Translations under genes and position numbers: made by a program | The notes under the pieces: model-generated | What the model saw: the letters and a program-made list of their open reading frames with translations, nothing else | Database searches by the model: none | What the model was told of the DNA's origin: nothing | Shown: positions 24,386 to 35,954 of the stretch, one piece after another | Layout of the letters: each line of letters opens with the position of its first letter | How positions within the stretch are numbered: the stretch's first letter is position 1 | Assembly: GCA_963682175.1 (NCBI GenBank) | Contig: OY821786.1 | Location: 30,187,501 to 30,251,500, forward strand | Direction: 5' to 3' | Source of the DNA: Triglochin maritima | Taxonomy: Eukaryota > Streptophyta > Magnoliopsida > Alismatales > Juncaginaceae | DNA length: 64,000 nt

Positions 24386-25320
24386 CGAGGCTAAACTGTC
24401 CAATATACTTAACAAATTATATACATAAAATATTCTCCCAGTTATGAGATTAAACTAACTATTTGATGATATTCAAATATAAGAATCATCGACAATATAC
24501 CAAACACATACATACAAATCCCTCCGGGTCACGAGGTTAAACTGTCCAACACACATAACAAATTATATACATAAAATATTCTCCTAGTTATGACTTTAAA
24601 CTAACTATTTGATGATATTTAAATATAAGAATCATCGTCAATATAACAAAGACGCATACACCACCCTCCGGGTTACGAGGCTAAACTGACCAAAACATTA
24701 TAATATCTCTATCAAAATAATAATTATCCAAACCAGTTAAATACACATAAATATCTCCTCCGGGTTATGAGGTTAAACTAACCGTTTGTACGATATTCTA
24801 ATGTAAGAATTATCGTTGACAAATCAAACACAAATTCCTCCGGGTTATGAGGCTAAACTGACCAAGACATGACGATATTGATACCAAAAGAATAACCGTC
24901 CAAATAACATACATATACACAAATCACCTCCTAGGTTATGAGGCTAAACTAACCGTTTTTTACGATATTCTAATATCAGAATTATCGTTAATAAATTAAC
25001 ACGGTGTATTCATCATAAAGTTGAAGAACATACATATATACAAAATCCTCCTAGGTTATGAGGCTAAACTAATCTAACCTTTATCGACATTTAGTAATGA
25101 GAAAAACTAAAGTCGTTACACTCAAATGAAGCATATACGCAATGTTCTCCTAAAACAAGAGAATTAACTATCTACAATGTCTCCTAAATATGAGACTGAA
25201 ACAGATATTTAACTCCTCCTTGTGACGAGGTTAAACTCACTAATATTAGGTTGTCTTCGTGATAAAGTTGAAGCACCAAAACAAACATATACAAAACCCT
25301 CCTAGGTTACGAGGCTAAAC
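24386..25320. repeat. Dispersed CTCC...GAGGYTAAACT mini-hairpins in the LTR
   Basis: About eleven copies of a word close to CCTCCGGGTTACGAGG, followed by CTAAACT, recur every 50-150 bp (for example 24386, 24432, 24509, 24664, 24765, 24836, 24946, 25050, 25222 and 25305). Each can fold as CCTC/GAGG around an 8-nt loop. Some copies change both sides together (TCTC/GAGA at 24432). The matching array in the 3' LTR is at about 40966-41900. Confidence 0.7.
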
Positions 25321-25785
25321 TGACCATATTGTAACAATATATCACAATAAAAAGGGAGATCATTATCGAATCGATCAAAAGCACGAGTCGATAAATCCCC
25401 GTCCCTAATATATCGAAATATAAAAATCCTCTTAATAAAATATATCTGAAATTGTTAATATAACAACAATTTTGGTTTATAGTTCGCAAAAGGATGCTTA
25501 TGTACCTTCCATTTGCGCAATGCATAAATATGTCAACTCTTGTATTTCATATCTATTCCTCCTATTTAATGAAATGAAAGAAAATGTTGCACTTATTTAC
25601 TTTCTGGCTAGTTATTCACATTTATTTAATTTCCTGTACAAATGAATGATATGAGTATGACACGATGAGGCATTCTTCTATACGAAGTTGTAAGGTGCGG
25701 AATTCCATCATGAATTCTCGAGAGGTCTTCGCAACACCAAAAACATATAACACCAAAAAGAACAAAAAACCCACGTTAAACAGAA

Positions 25786-25803
25786 TGGCACACCCGGTGG
25801 GGC
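25786..25803 (+). other. Probable primer-binding site of the Tat-like element
   Basis: TGGCACACCCGGTGGGGC begins 4 bases after the 5' LTR. A TGG start just past the LTR is what a tRNA 3' CCA end would pair with. I do not recognise which tRNA it matches. Confidence 0.5.
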
Positions 25804-25881
25804 CTCTCATCCTCGTAGTCATGTCTCGTGTCATTAATCTAACATAAAACCTTCCACGTTGTACAGGAACGAAAATTTGCG

Positions 25882-27177
25882 ATGGAAACTTGCATGAAGG
25901 TGATATTTACTGCTCCCGTCTCTTTTGGCTCCTTCGAGCCAGCCTTGTTCAAGTATTCTTTTGAACACGGCCTCGTGACGGGTTATGAGATTGAAGTACC
26001 CATCAAGCCCTCAACTCCTAGTTCGGTGGGCAACATCGTGGTCGCTTCAGAAAAGGAACGATTGGAAAGGACGCAGCCGGAGTTTGCAATTGCTGAAATT
26101 CCTGAAGCACATGCCAAAATTTCGAAGAAGAAAAAGAACAAGACATGCAAGCCAAAGGTGAAAGAAGCCAAACCATCGTCCAATCAGTCACCAAAGAGTC
26201 CTTGCATGCCTGGTTCACCAAGCAAACTAGTGAAGTGTCATGTACAACCCCAAAGGTCGTTATTAGGAAACTTCAAGGCTCATAAAAGGGTTGGAGGAAA
26301 CCCGAAGGCACTTAACGACAAACAAATGTCGCTCATCCTGAATAAGATTAATGATTATGAGATGGTGATTCTCTCTAGTAGAGACGTCTACCGTCTTACT
26401 GGGGTACGCATGACCGAAAATATTTCGATGAATGATTGCTTCACAATTCCAGCTCGCGTGTTGGTATGTGCAATAAAACTGAGAATGAGAGCGCAGAAAT
26501 TGGGTGTCAACCTAACATCTTTGCCTGTTTTTAGCAGTTCTCTCATCCCAATGGAGTGTAGAGTTATCTCGTCCTCCCCACTTAACGGAAATCCTTTTAG
26601 GCCATATCCTAAGAGGATGAAAGTTTCCCGAAGTGGGAAATTAGTTTTAATCGATGGGAATCATTTCAGTCTGACAGGAGACGAGCTAGAAATAATAGAA
26701 CCTGACTATTCTGTGAATATATTGACGAATAATCGATATGATATTCTGAGGAGAACAGATGAGGAAAAGCCTATGTTAAGAAGAAAGAAATATGCCCGAA
26801 CTTCTGTTTGGGACAGGATCGGTAGCGGCACATCGCGTCCGTCCGTATTCGAACGCATTTCTCGTCATCCGAAGACAAGGTCTGAAACCCGGAGTGTTAG
26901 AATGAAGTGGGATGGAAATCTCGAAATTGAAACACATCCTGAGGTACGAAGGAAAGAAAAGTCAAGTAAGTTGGAAATCAAACAGATTAATTTATCCAAA
27001 AGGCAGGTTCTAACAGTGTTGGTCAAATCAGATGATCAACTGGAGGGTACAGGGTCTACAGCTGATAGTGATACCCTTACTCATAGTTGTTATATGGTAC
27101 AAACAACTGAAAATCCCTACAAAAAAACGAGGAGAGAAACAAATGACGACCTGCCGAACACTATAGAAGAACTCTGA
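25882..27177 (+). CDS. Tat/Ogre-like ORF1 protein, function unknown
   Basis: This 431-aa frame starts with an ATG 100 bp after the 5' LTR and lies upstream of gag, where Ogre-type elements have an extra ORF1 of unknown function. It has a lysine-rich segment (KISKKKKNKTCKPKVKEAK, about 80-100), a folded-looking middle region (about 150-260) and repeated SVWDRIG / SVFERISRH words (about 310-330). I recognise no domain. It is in the same frame as gag and is separated from it only by the TGA at 27175-27177, and no ATG heads the gag frame. That TGA may be a mutated CGA, so ORF1 and gag-pol may once have been continuous. Treat it as part of a defective element. Confidence 0.6.
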   Translation: METCMKVIFTAPVSFGSFEPALFKYSFEHGLVTGYEIEVPIKPSTPSSVGNIVVASEKERLERTQPEFAIAEIPEAHAKISKKKKNKTCKPKVKEAKPSSNQSPKSPCMPGSPSKLVKCHVQPQRSLLGNFKAHKRVGGNPKALNDKQMSLILNKINDYEMVILSSRDVYRLTGVRMTENISMNDCFTIPARVLVCAIKLRMRAQKLGVNLTSLPVFSSSLIPMECRVISSSPLNGNPFRPYPKRMKVSRSGKLVLIDGNHFSLTGDELEIIEPDYSVNILTNNRYDILRRTDEEKPMLRRKKYARTSVWDRIGSGTSRPSVFERISRHPKTRSETRSVRMKWDGNLEIETHPEVRRKEKSSKLEIKQINLSKRQVLTVLVKSDDQLEGTGSTADSDTLTHSCYMVQTTENPYKKTRRETNDDLPNTIEEL

Positions 27178-28700
27178 GACATAGTCTCCCAACCAGGTGT
27201 GGACACAAGGAGGAAAGAAAGGGCTAAGCAGAAGTTGAGAAATCTAGAGAAGCAGCCAATACCCCGAGAAGAATTTGGGAATTCAAGACAGGACGACGCT
27301 CCAGCTTTTGTGGATGAACAAATATCGAAGGGTTATGGTAGTAGTGAAGAAGAAGTACCAGTTCAGACTGTGTATACAACCGGAGAATCTTCAAGAGAAG
27401 AACATTTCAAAAAACAAATAGAAGACCTTCAACAAATGGTCTTGCAACTGTCTGCAACCATCGAGTCAATGAACTTGGAAAAAGAACGAGAAGTGGTCGG
27501 ACAAAGGGACATGGTTGAACAAGCCGTGAACGCTCGATTCTCGGAGATGAGCAACACTGATCAGAGGCCGTTAAATCTCCTAAACCCTTACACAGTTCCA
27601 TATCCAATAAAGCATTTGGAGACCAGATTACCCGTCGGACATGTGCAACCAAAATTCACAAAATATAATGGGACGGGAGAACCGCGAGAACATCTAGCTC
27701 ATTTTACAGCTCAGTGTGGAGACCTCGCAAACGACGAGTCGTACTTGCTAAAGTTGTTCGTTCTTTCATTGAGTGGACCAGCTTTTGAATGGTATGGGAC
27801 GTTAAAACCAAACTCTGTCCCCAATTGGAGTACCATGCAAACACTGTTTATTCAACGGTTTTTCACTACCGTTAGGAAAGTCTCAATCGCAGAATTGAGC
27901 ATGCTTAAACAAAGAATCGGAGAATCATCCACCGATTTTATATTACAATGGAGGAATACTTCGATGTATTGCTCATAGGAAATTGAACAGGCTGAAGCCG
28001 TTCGTCTTTGTCAAAGCAACTTTAGGCCTGAACTTGGGTGGAAATTGGTCGGAGAAAATATACTAACTTTCGAGCGTTTGAACACTAAAGCTCGAGATGT
28101 CGAATTATTCTTACAGCAATATCCGAACATTTTTCCTACCACTCCTTCATCTTCGGGGACTTCCAAAGTCAAAAAGGATGAAAAGAGAAAGGAGGTTAAG
28201 GAAAGTCACAACACATTCGCCCAAGGAAGGAGAATGGAAGGGAAGCAGGAAACACCTCAACAAGCTCCAAGACCCAGAACCACCATAGAAGAGAGAAGAA
28301 ACAAACCTTACTCTTTCCGAAGAGATAAAGTAAAGAAGCTCTTTCAACGCGCAATGGAAGTGGGAAAGCTTCGCCTTCCGGGACCAAAACGGCCAGGAGA
28401 TGTTGACAAATCAAGTGAACCAAATTATTGCTTGTACCATAGGATGTTGGGTCACATAGTCGAAGATTGCTGGGTCTTTAAAGATATAATGCAGAATATG
28501 ATAGAGAAAGGAGAAATTGAGCTCAATAACTCAATTAGGGTTGATCCACCGCAACCTCATCATTATCCTGGTGAAAAGGAAACTGTTCATGTTGTTGAAT
28601 CTACTCACGTGACTTTTCCACCATGCCATATCGAAGATTTGATCTGTCAAATGATGAAATGCATGCCTTGGGTGACTATTCAACAAGAAGAAGTAACTCC
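27178..28700 (+). pseudogene. gag region of the Tat-like element
   Basis: Gag forms the virus-like particle. The frame contains a coiled-coil-like stretch (about 27400-27540), then a Retrotrans_gag domain (GTGEPREHLAHFTAQCGD, AFEWYGTLKPNSVPNWSTM, LKQRIGESSTDFILQWR). A TAG at 27976-27978 interrupts the domain, and the same frame resumes directly after it with the rest (EQAEAVRLCQSNFRP, LNTKARDVELFL). A short metal-binding motif of the Tat type, CLYHRMLGHIVEDC, lies at about 28430-28470. The stop is in a position where a CAG-to-TAG change is plausible. As written the protein would be truncated before pol. Confidence 0.85.
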
Positions 28701-31700
28701 CACTAATCAGGCGTCAGTGAAGGAAATCGTTCGGGATCCAAGGAAGGGTAAGGCTCCTATTGTCAAGGAACCAACCTACAACAAAGAAACAATTCGTGTA
28801 ATCCAAAAACTAAAAGATAGTATGGAAGATATTGTTAACAATATGGAGGGGTGCGTTTGTACTAGTCTGGCTTCTACCTCATATGGGGCAACATCAAAAG
28901 GTGACGACAATGAAAGTTGGCAAGTGGTGACACGTCGAAAGAAATCGTCTCAACCTCAAGCACCGCCACTGCTGCCACAAAAGCAATATTCAAGACAACA
29001 TCTTCGTCGAGCCCTCATATACCTAAAGAAAAGAAGTAAAGCAAAGAAGCCAGTGGAACCAAAGAAAACACCAAATGAGCTAAGCCCGTTGGAAAGATTG
29101 CAAAAATTAATTAACAAGTTGAAGGAGTACGAGCAGGGTACCCCGAAAAATATAACTTTGGAAGATTATATGCCATGGGAACTATTGCTGGAAAAGAGAA
29201 GGGACGAGCCCTCGGGTGAAGAACCCAAAGATAAGACGGAACCAATTGTACACGAGTGTCGAATGGTGGGTTCATCTCCAGTCAACAGTGTTGGTTCACC
29301 TACAGGAATCAAGGAAATGTTTTCGTGGAGCGATGAACCCAGTGATGAAGATGAAGGAATAAATTTCATCCAACTAAGGAAGGGTAAAATCTTGTCATCT
29401 ACTCCAAAACAACCCAAAAGTAAAGAAGTTAATTCGTCCAAGCAGTTGGTTGGTGAAACCGAAGGGAACAAAAATAATGATCAGGGAGCAGTTGAAGGAA
29501 CGAAGCAATCTTCAAACAATGAACCTAATGACACCAAATCGAAAGTCAATTACGATGTCATTGCTCATTTGAAGAAAATCCCCGCTCTCCTTAGTATACA
29601 TGATGCTTTGCAACTGGCACCCGAATTGAAGGATGCTCTCATTCAAGCTTTGCAAAGATCAACAATATACGAAGCTCATCTGGCCGAGACCCAATCCATA
29701 TTCAAGCAAGGAATCGCGCCAATCACCTTCAGTAAGGAAGATATGCTTCTGAAACATATAGACCATAATCGCCCTCTTTATTGCAAAGGAACCATGGAAG
29801 GTCATTCCGTGGGGCGCATACTCATTGATCCTGGTTCTTCAGTAAACCTCATACCGATGACCACACTAGCAAAGCTTTCCATCGCAAGGACAGATTTAAG
29901 CCCATCTGATATAGTCATACATGGGTTTGATCAACATTCACAAACTCCCATTGGCATGATAGTGTTGAAACTCGTCTTTGGAGAATTTGAGACCGATGCA
30001 ACGTTCTATGTGCTGAATGTGGGAACATCATATAAAGCATTGTTGGGACGTCCTTGGCTTCACGAAAATTTTGTTGTTCCCTCCACCGTCCACCAATGCT
30101 TCAAATATATACACAATGGGAAGGAGCATAGATTCTTTGGAGAGCGCCAACCATTTGAAGCACATGAAGTACATTTCCATGACGCTCGCTACTTTCTCGA
30201 TGAACCTAAAGAAGACAAAGCCCCCCCTCTCATACAAAAGTTCAATATGAGGAGTAATATACTCCCGGAAATAATAGAACTCGGTGATGACGATGAAGAA
30301 CCCGCATTCAAAGTTGTTACACCTTCCAAGCGAGCAGACGGAATGAAACATTCTCTAAACACCAAGAAGCAGATTAAGATTTCATGTCCAACTATCAAAT
30401 CAGACAGTAAGAAGGTGAAGGCAACATATACAATAGACTCTAATACGGTGATGGCATTGCCACCATGCACTATAAAGGCGCTCGAAAAGCGAGAAGTGGA
30501 CGTAGTAAAGTCTTTGAAGACTTTCATTGTTCCGTTAAAGAAAAATAGTGGGAAGATAACTTTCTATAAAGGCGAACCACAACGTGTCGAGTCGAATACT
30601 CCCTTTGGCAAAACAAATGAAATTGATGATGATGCTGATTTGGATGATTTCACCATCAATCCGAAGGTATTGACAGCTTTCAGAAATAGAAGAGAGAATC
30701 GTCCCTATAAGAAGAAGGAACAACAAAAATATGAACAAATATGGCGTCCAAAAGATGACAAGGGACATGATAGTACGTGGCAAGGGAAAGATCGTAGGGG
30801 TCTTGGGTGCTCAAACCACTTAAAGAAGCAAACAACATTACATATAACGGTAAGCTCTGCAGATATTGAGTCAAAGGATGTTGCGCAAGTCGAAGGATCT
30901 TTCGGTACTCAACAATCACAGGTCGATGAAAATCAGACTAATAGTGGATCAGAGGGTGAAGAGATATTGCTTCAAGGTCAGTCTGATGTCGAGGGTATTC
31001 TCCCAGCTCCACGAGAAATGGAAGAAGGGGGACAAGCGACGGTTGATGAACTTTTAGAAATAAACTTGGTATCTAATGATGACCCGGAACCAACATTTAT
31101 CAGTGCTTCTCTTAGCCTTAAAGAAAGGGAAGAATACATAACTCTTCTTAAAGAAAATCATGATTGTTTCGCTTGGAATTATAAACAAATGCCAGGTGTA
31201 GACCGAAATGTCGCCGAGCACCGTTTATCCATCGATCCCAAACATCCAGGAGTAAAACAGAGGCCTCGCAGGATGCATCCGGATATTCGTGATTTAGTGA
31301 TTGCAGAGATTGACAAGCTCATCAATGTTGGGTTCATCGAGCCCGTGATGTATACCAAGTGGTTATCAAATATTGTTCCAGTGCGAAAGAAAAATGGTCA
31401 GATTCGGGTTTGTGTAGATTTTCGTGATCTCAATAAAGCTTGTCCGAAAGATGATTTCCCCTTACCCATCACTGAACAGATGGTGGATGCTACAACTGGG
31501 TATGAAATCCTTAGTTTCATGGACGGATATTCTGGATATAATCAAATTATGATGGCCGAGGATGACAAAGTACATACAGCGTTCCGTACACCGAAGGGGG
31601 TTTTCTGTTACAAAGTCATGCCTTTTGGGTTGAGAAATGCTGGTGCGACATATCAACGAGCCATGACACAAATATTCAGCGATTTGCTGCATAAACAAGT

Positions 31701-32331
31701 TGAATGTTATGTAGATGATCTGGTAGTCAAATCTAAAAAGAAGATCGAACATCTATCCGATCTTAAACTGATATTTAAAAGAGTTCAGAAGTATAACCTC
31801 AAAATGAACCCATTGAAATGTGCCTTTGGAGTCACAAGTGGCAGATTCTTAGGTTTTGTGGTTAAACACCGGGGCATCGAAGTTGATCCAACAAAAATCA
31901 AGGCAATTCAAGAACTCCCTCCTCCAAAGAATTTGAAACGACTCAGATCACTTCAAGGACGTTTGGCGTATATAAGGCGCTTTATAGTAAATTTGTCTGG
32001 AAAATGCCAGCCTTTTTCTCGCCTCATGAAGAAAGGTGTAGCATTTGAATGGGATGAAGAATGTCAAAAAGATTTTGAAGATATAAAGAAGTATCTCCTT
32101 AATCCTCCTGTGTTAAGGGCACCGCAGGTAGGTAAGCCACTCATATTATATATCGCCGCCCAAGATTGCTCATTAGGAGCATTGCTTGCTCAAAAAACTG
32201 ATGATGATAAAGAGCAAGCTTTATACTATTTGAGTAGGAGGTTAGTTGGGGCGGAATTTCAATATTCTGCAATCGAAAAAATATGCTTAGCATTGGTCTT
32301 TGCAGCTAAAAAATGCGTCATTATATGTTAG
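28700..32331 (+). pseudogene. Protease, reverse transcriptase and RNase H of the Tat-like element
   Basis: After a low-complexity charged linker the frame encodes a retropepsin (LIDPGSSVNLIP with ALLGRPWLHE, about 29800-30060), a second linker, and an RT (about 31190-31900) with [44 protein letters not shown] and catalytic YVDD. A Ty3-type RNase H starts at about 32100 (LILYIAAQDCSLGALLAQ). The frame is lost near 32313-32331, where the RNase H C-terminal part moves to another frame (RHYMLAHKVYLVSNMDPIKY from about 32313 to 32549). A one-base loss after the A6 run is the simplest explanation. Gag-pol of this copy therefore cannot be made as one product. Confidence 0.9.
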
Positions 32332-32493
32332 CTCATAAAGTCTATCTCGTATCAAACATGGACCCCATAAAATATATCATGACACGACCCACCTTGGCTG
32401 GACGTGTTGGCAAATGGACCCTTCTGTTGATGGAGTTTGATATTGAATATGTTCCGAGAAAGGCAGTGAAAGGACAAGGTTTAGCGGACTTTC

Positions 32494-32784
32494 TTGCGGC
32501 TCACCCTTTGTCTAGCGATTCCCCCATTGGCAACAGATCTCCCGGATGAAGAAATAATGACTGTCAAAACTAACAAAGAAGCTTGCTGGGAACTCTACTT
32601 TGATGGGGCTTGCCGTACTGAGATCACCGTTGATGGTCCGACGATTCGAGCTGGGGCAGGGATCGTGTTCTTCACTCCACAACGCGGTATAATTCATTTT
32701 TCGTGCGCACTTGTTGATGAGAAGTCCAACAATGAAGCTGAATACGAAGCTCTAATGGTTGGATTAGAAATGGCCCTCATATGA
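32494..32784 (+). pseudogene. Second (archaeal-type) RNase H of the Tat-like element, N-terminal part
   Basis: The frame carries WELYFDGACR, GAGIVFF and NNEAEYEALMVGLEMAL, the catalytic Asp/Glu pattern of an RNase H1-like domain that Tat-lineage elements carry in addition to the usual Ty3 RNase H. It follows the first RNase H after a frameshift at a C5 run (32521-32525). A second shift at about 32770-32781 moves the C-terminal half (RTLEAYGDSLLVVRQVNG) to the next frame. Dual RNase H is the best evidence for the Tat lineage. Confidence 0.85.
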
Positions 32785-34373
32785 ACATCAGAACTCTGGA
32801 AGCATATGGTGATTCTCTACTTGTTGTTCGACAAGTTAACGGTACATATGAGGTTCGAAAAGAAGAGCTGATACAATATCACGATGCGGTACTTCATCTG
32901 ATTCGAAGGTTCGATAGTTTGAAAATATCACACGTTCCGAGAAGCAACAACTCTCATGCGGATGCCCTTGCAAAGTTAGCGACTAGTCTGACCCTTCCAC
33001 CCCTAGGAGAAATGGAAGTTGTTATAAAAGATCGTCGTCTTCTTCCAAGTATGGCGACACTACGTGAAGACGAAGCAATAGAAGAAGTCCTCGTTGTAAA
33101 TGATGGACGAGAGGATGATTGGAGACAAGTGTTTGTGGACTTCTTTAAGCATGGTCAACAACCTATTGATAGAGCCAATCGAATGGAACTCAAAAGGCGA
33201 ATTCCATCATTCGTGTTTGAAAATGACACACTTTATAGATTAGCACCCGGTAACCACAGCTCTGTGTATCTTCGATGTCTTTCAAAGGACGAAGCACGAA
33301 AGATCCTTCAGGAAATCCATTCAGGGGAATGTGGCGGCCATCAAGCAGGACCAAAAATGCGACATCGAATTAAACTTATGGGTTATTATTGGCCCACCAT
33401 GACTCAAGACTGCTTAGAGTACGCAAAGAAATGTGTCAAATGCCAAGAACATGGTAATCTATCTCACATGCCGCCCTCAAAACTTCATCCAACAATTGCA
33501 TCTTGGCCATTTGCAGAGTGGGGAACAGATGTCGTTGGACCCTTCACTCCTACATCTCGGGGTTACAAATTCATACTAGCTGCAACAGATTACTTCTCTA
33601 GATGGGCAGAATTGGTTCCTCTTCATGAAGTCACAGCTGATGCGGTCGTCAAGTTCTTCACCAACAATATTGTTCATCGATTTGGAGTCCCAAATAGAGT
33701 CCAATCCGATAACGGAACCAATTTCAAAAGTCAAAAAGTATATCGCTTTGCTAATAAATATAGTATTAATTAGAACTATTCCACTATATATAACCCATCT
33801 GCAAATGGGTTGGCAGAAGCCTTCAATAAAACTCTTTGTTCTATAATTGCTAAAACTGTAGAGTCAAATAAGCGGGATTGGCATGACCGTATGTATGAAG
33901 CACTCTGGGCCTACCGAACCACCTACAAAACTCCAACTGGTTGTACACCGTATTCCTTGGTATATGGGGCAGAAGCTGTACTACCATTAGAAATTGAAAT
34001 ACCATCCCTCCGTGTAGCGTTAATGACTGACTTGACTAACGACCTCAACATCAAAGTAAGGCTCGAAGAATTGTTGGACGCCGATGAACGGAGACTTAAA
34101 GCACAACAAAGCCTTGAGCTATATCGAGCCCGAATGCAAAGAGCTTTTGATAAGAAGGTTCGCCCCCGAGCATTCAAGAAGGGTCAACTTGTTTGGGTGA
34201 TGTCCAAAGATTGCATGGCTCAGGGTTATGGAAAGAAATTAGACCCAAAATGGAAAGGTCCATATATTGTTGAGCTAGCATATGACAATGGGGCATATCT
34301 CTTAACCGATCATGAAGGGAAAAGGCCATACCCCCCACTAAATGGAAAATTCCTCAAACCATATTATTCTTAA
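32781..34373 (+). pseudogene. RNase H end and integrase of the Tat-like element
   Basis: The frame completes the archaeal-type RNase H (SHVPRSNNSHADALAKLAT, about 32930-32990). It then encodes integrase: a zinc-binding region (EIHSGECGGHQAGPKMRHR through CVKCQEHG, about 33310-33455), the catalytic core with WGTDVVGPF, ATDYFSRWAE and VQSDNGTNF, and the conserved NPSANGLAEAFNKTL with the catalytic Glu. A TAG at 33771-33773 breaks the core between the second Asp and the Glu; the same frame continues to 34373 with the C-terminal domain (KVRPRAFKKGQLVWV, KWKGPYIVELAYDNGAYLL). The stop and the earlier frameshifts make this integrase non-functional as written. Confidence 0.9.
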
Positions 34374-34580
34374 AAAAAAGGTTAAAAAAAATGAGACCCT
34401 ACGGACTTAGTGAAAACCCTAAAGGGCGCTAAAGGTAAAAAAGTTAAAACTCGGTTGTCGACAACAGGCAAAATTGGGTACCCCTCTACAAGAAAACCAG
34501 AAAGGGCTTGTAGGAAAAAACAAGTGGGGGTCAATTGTGGCGAAAACCCGAAAGGGCGGTGCAATTGATATAAAAAAAAT

Positions 34581-34811
34581 TCCTCCTGAATAAGAGGTGA
34601 AACTTTTCGATAGTCCTCCTGAATAAGAGGTGAAACTTTTCGATAATCCTCCTGAATAAGAGGTGAAACTTTTCGATAGTCCTCCTGAATAAGAGGTGAA
34701 ACTTTTCGATAATCCTCCTGAATAAGAGGTGAAACTTTTCGATAGTCCTCCTGAATAAGAGGTGAAACTTTTCGATAATCCTCCTGAATAAGAGGTGAAA
34801 CTTTTCGATAG
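34581..34811. repeat. Seven contiguous 33-bp direct repeats
   Basis: Seven units of exactly 33 bp (231 bp) start TCCTCCTGAATAAGAGG and end TTTTCGATAR. The last base alternates G, A, G, A, G, A, G, which implies a 66-bp higher-order unit. Each unit contains a CTCCTGAATAAGAG mini-hairpin. Because 33 is a multiple of 3, the minus strand stays open with an 11-aa repeat (YRKVSPLIQED), but I do not regard that as a gene. The array lies just after integrase. Confidence 0.95.
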
Positions 34812-35420
34812 AAATGTTCTACAAATCTATGAAGTACAGCTGAGATTTGTAAGGACAATAATAATAATATAAAACTTTCGCTGACGATGGAGCGTCCCTC
34901 GGGTCACTCTCCCACATATGAGAGTTATTGAGGCGAAAGAGGTTATCAAAGTTCTACAAATCAATGAAGCATATCTGAGATTTGTAAGAACTTTCCAACC
35001 TTGTTGGGTGACATCCATATGAAGAGCGAGAATCCGGTACGATTTCAAAGATGTGATCCTTACTGTGACTCCACAGGTGATGGTTGTCATGATGTAAAAC
35101 AATCCTGTCCTCCTGAATAACGAGGCTAAACTTATTCATATATACATACATAGCCCAATCTCTTTTGTAGCCATAATAAGCCTACACACATACATCACCA
35201 TCCTCCTAATAACGAGGCTAAACTTATTCATACATACATATATGTCCTAATCTCATGAGTAGCAATAATAAGTCTACTCACATATACCGTCATCACCCTA
35301 AATATCAAGTAAAAGGGTTGGCCACATTTGTTCCACAAATTTTACAAAACCATATAAAATTTGTATAAAAAAAAATATATGTCAATAAAATATACAATAA
35401 AAAGAAAAAAATGCAAACGA

Positions 35421-35485
35421 CTCTAATAATAAGAGAGGATGCACGCCAAGCTAGATCTTGGGTTCCCTCTCTCTCGTTGTTAGAG
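35421..35485 (+). other. Covarying hairpin motif, internal copy 3
   Basis: CTCTAATAATAAGAGAG (35421-35437) pairs with CTCTCTCGTTGTTAGAG (35469-35485): 17 positions with one mismatch and two G-U pairs. It encloses GATGCACG, the inner stem CCAAG/CTTGG, and GTTCCCT. Confidence 0.75.
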
Positions 35486-35891
35486 GAGTTTTGTAACGAA
35501 CAAATAAACAAACAAACAAATTAAAAAAAATCAAATAAAAAAAGCCTCCTGGGCGACGAGGCTAAATTTATATGCATGCCCTAATCCTCGAGTAGCAATA
35601 ATAAGTCTACTCATATATTTTATCCTCCTGGGTAACGAGGCTAAACTTATCCATATATCCAAATCGTCTGAGTAGTAATCATAAGGCTACTTTCTGAATA
35701 TATTCAACCTCGTGAGTAGCGAGGATAAACTTACTCATACAACAAAATCTTGAATAATAAGGATAAACTCATTCAAACGCATTTCATCTCGCGAAGAACA
35801 AGGATAAATTTACTCATACACTTCAACCTCTGAATCAAGTGGAGAAATTTATTCAGCGCACTTCTCATATATAGATAAAAATGCAAACAAA

Positions 35892-35954
35892 TTTAATAAT
35901 AAGGGAGGATGCACGCCAATCTCGATCTTAGGTTCCCTCTCTCCTATTGTTAGA
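35892..35954 (+). other. Covarying hairpin motif, internal copy 4
   Basis: TTTAATAATAAGGGAG pairs with CTCTCCTATTGTTAGA. Relative to copy 3 an A-U pair has become G-C and a U-G pair has become U-A, so pairing is kept by two-sided change. The internal loop bases GATGCACG are unchanged. The inner stem is weaker (CCAA/TTAGG). Confidence 0.7.

Larger units (their letters stand above)
21629..25782 (+). repeat. 5' LTR of the Tat-like element
   Basis: The 4,154-bp LTR has TG...CA ends. It contains a TATA box only about 440 bp from its start, a tandem repeat at 22393-22670, an AT-rich array of 'ATCCACCC...TGGATAAATT' units (about 23540-24080), two copies of a covarying hairpin (24165-24314) and about eleven short CTCC...GAGG hairpins (24386-25320). 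No real ORF lies in it. Confidence 0.93.

Noticed and set aside
34581..34811. CRISPR-like repeat array
   Set aside because: The 33-bp units are contiguous with no spacers, and the setting is a plant retrotransposon.
34382..34858. Minus-strand 158-aa frame with seven 11-aa repeats
   Set aside because: It exists only because the 33-bp DNA repeat is a multiple of three; it lies in the 3' non-coding part of the retrotransposon on the opposite strand.
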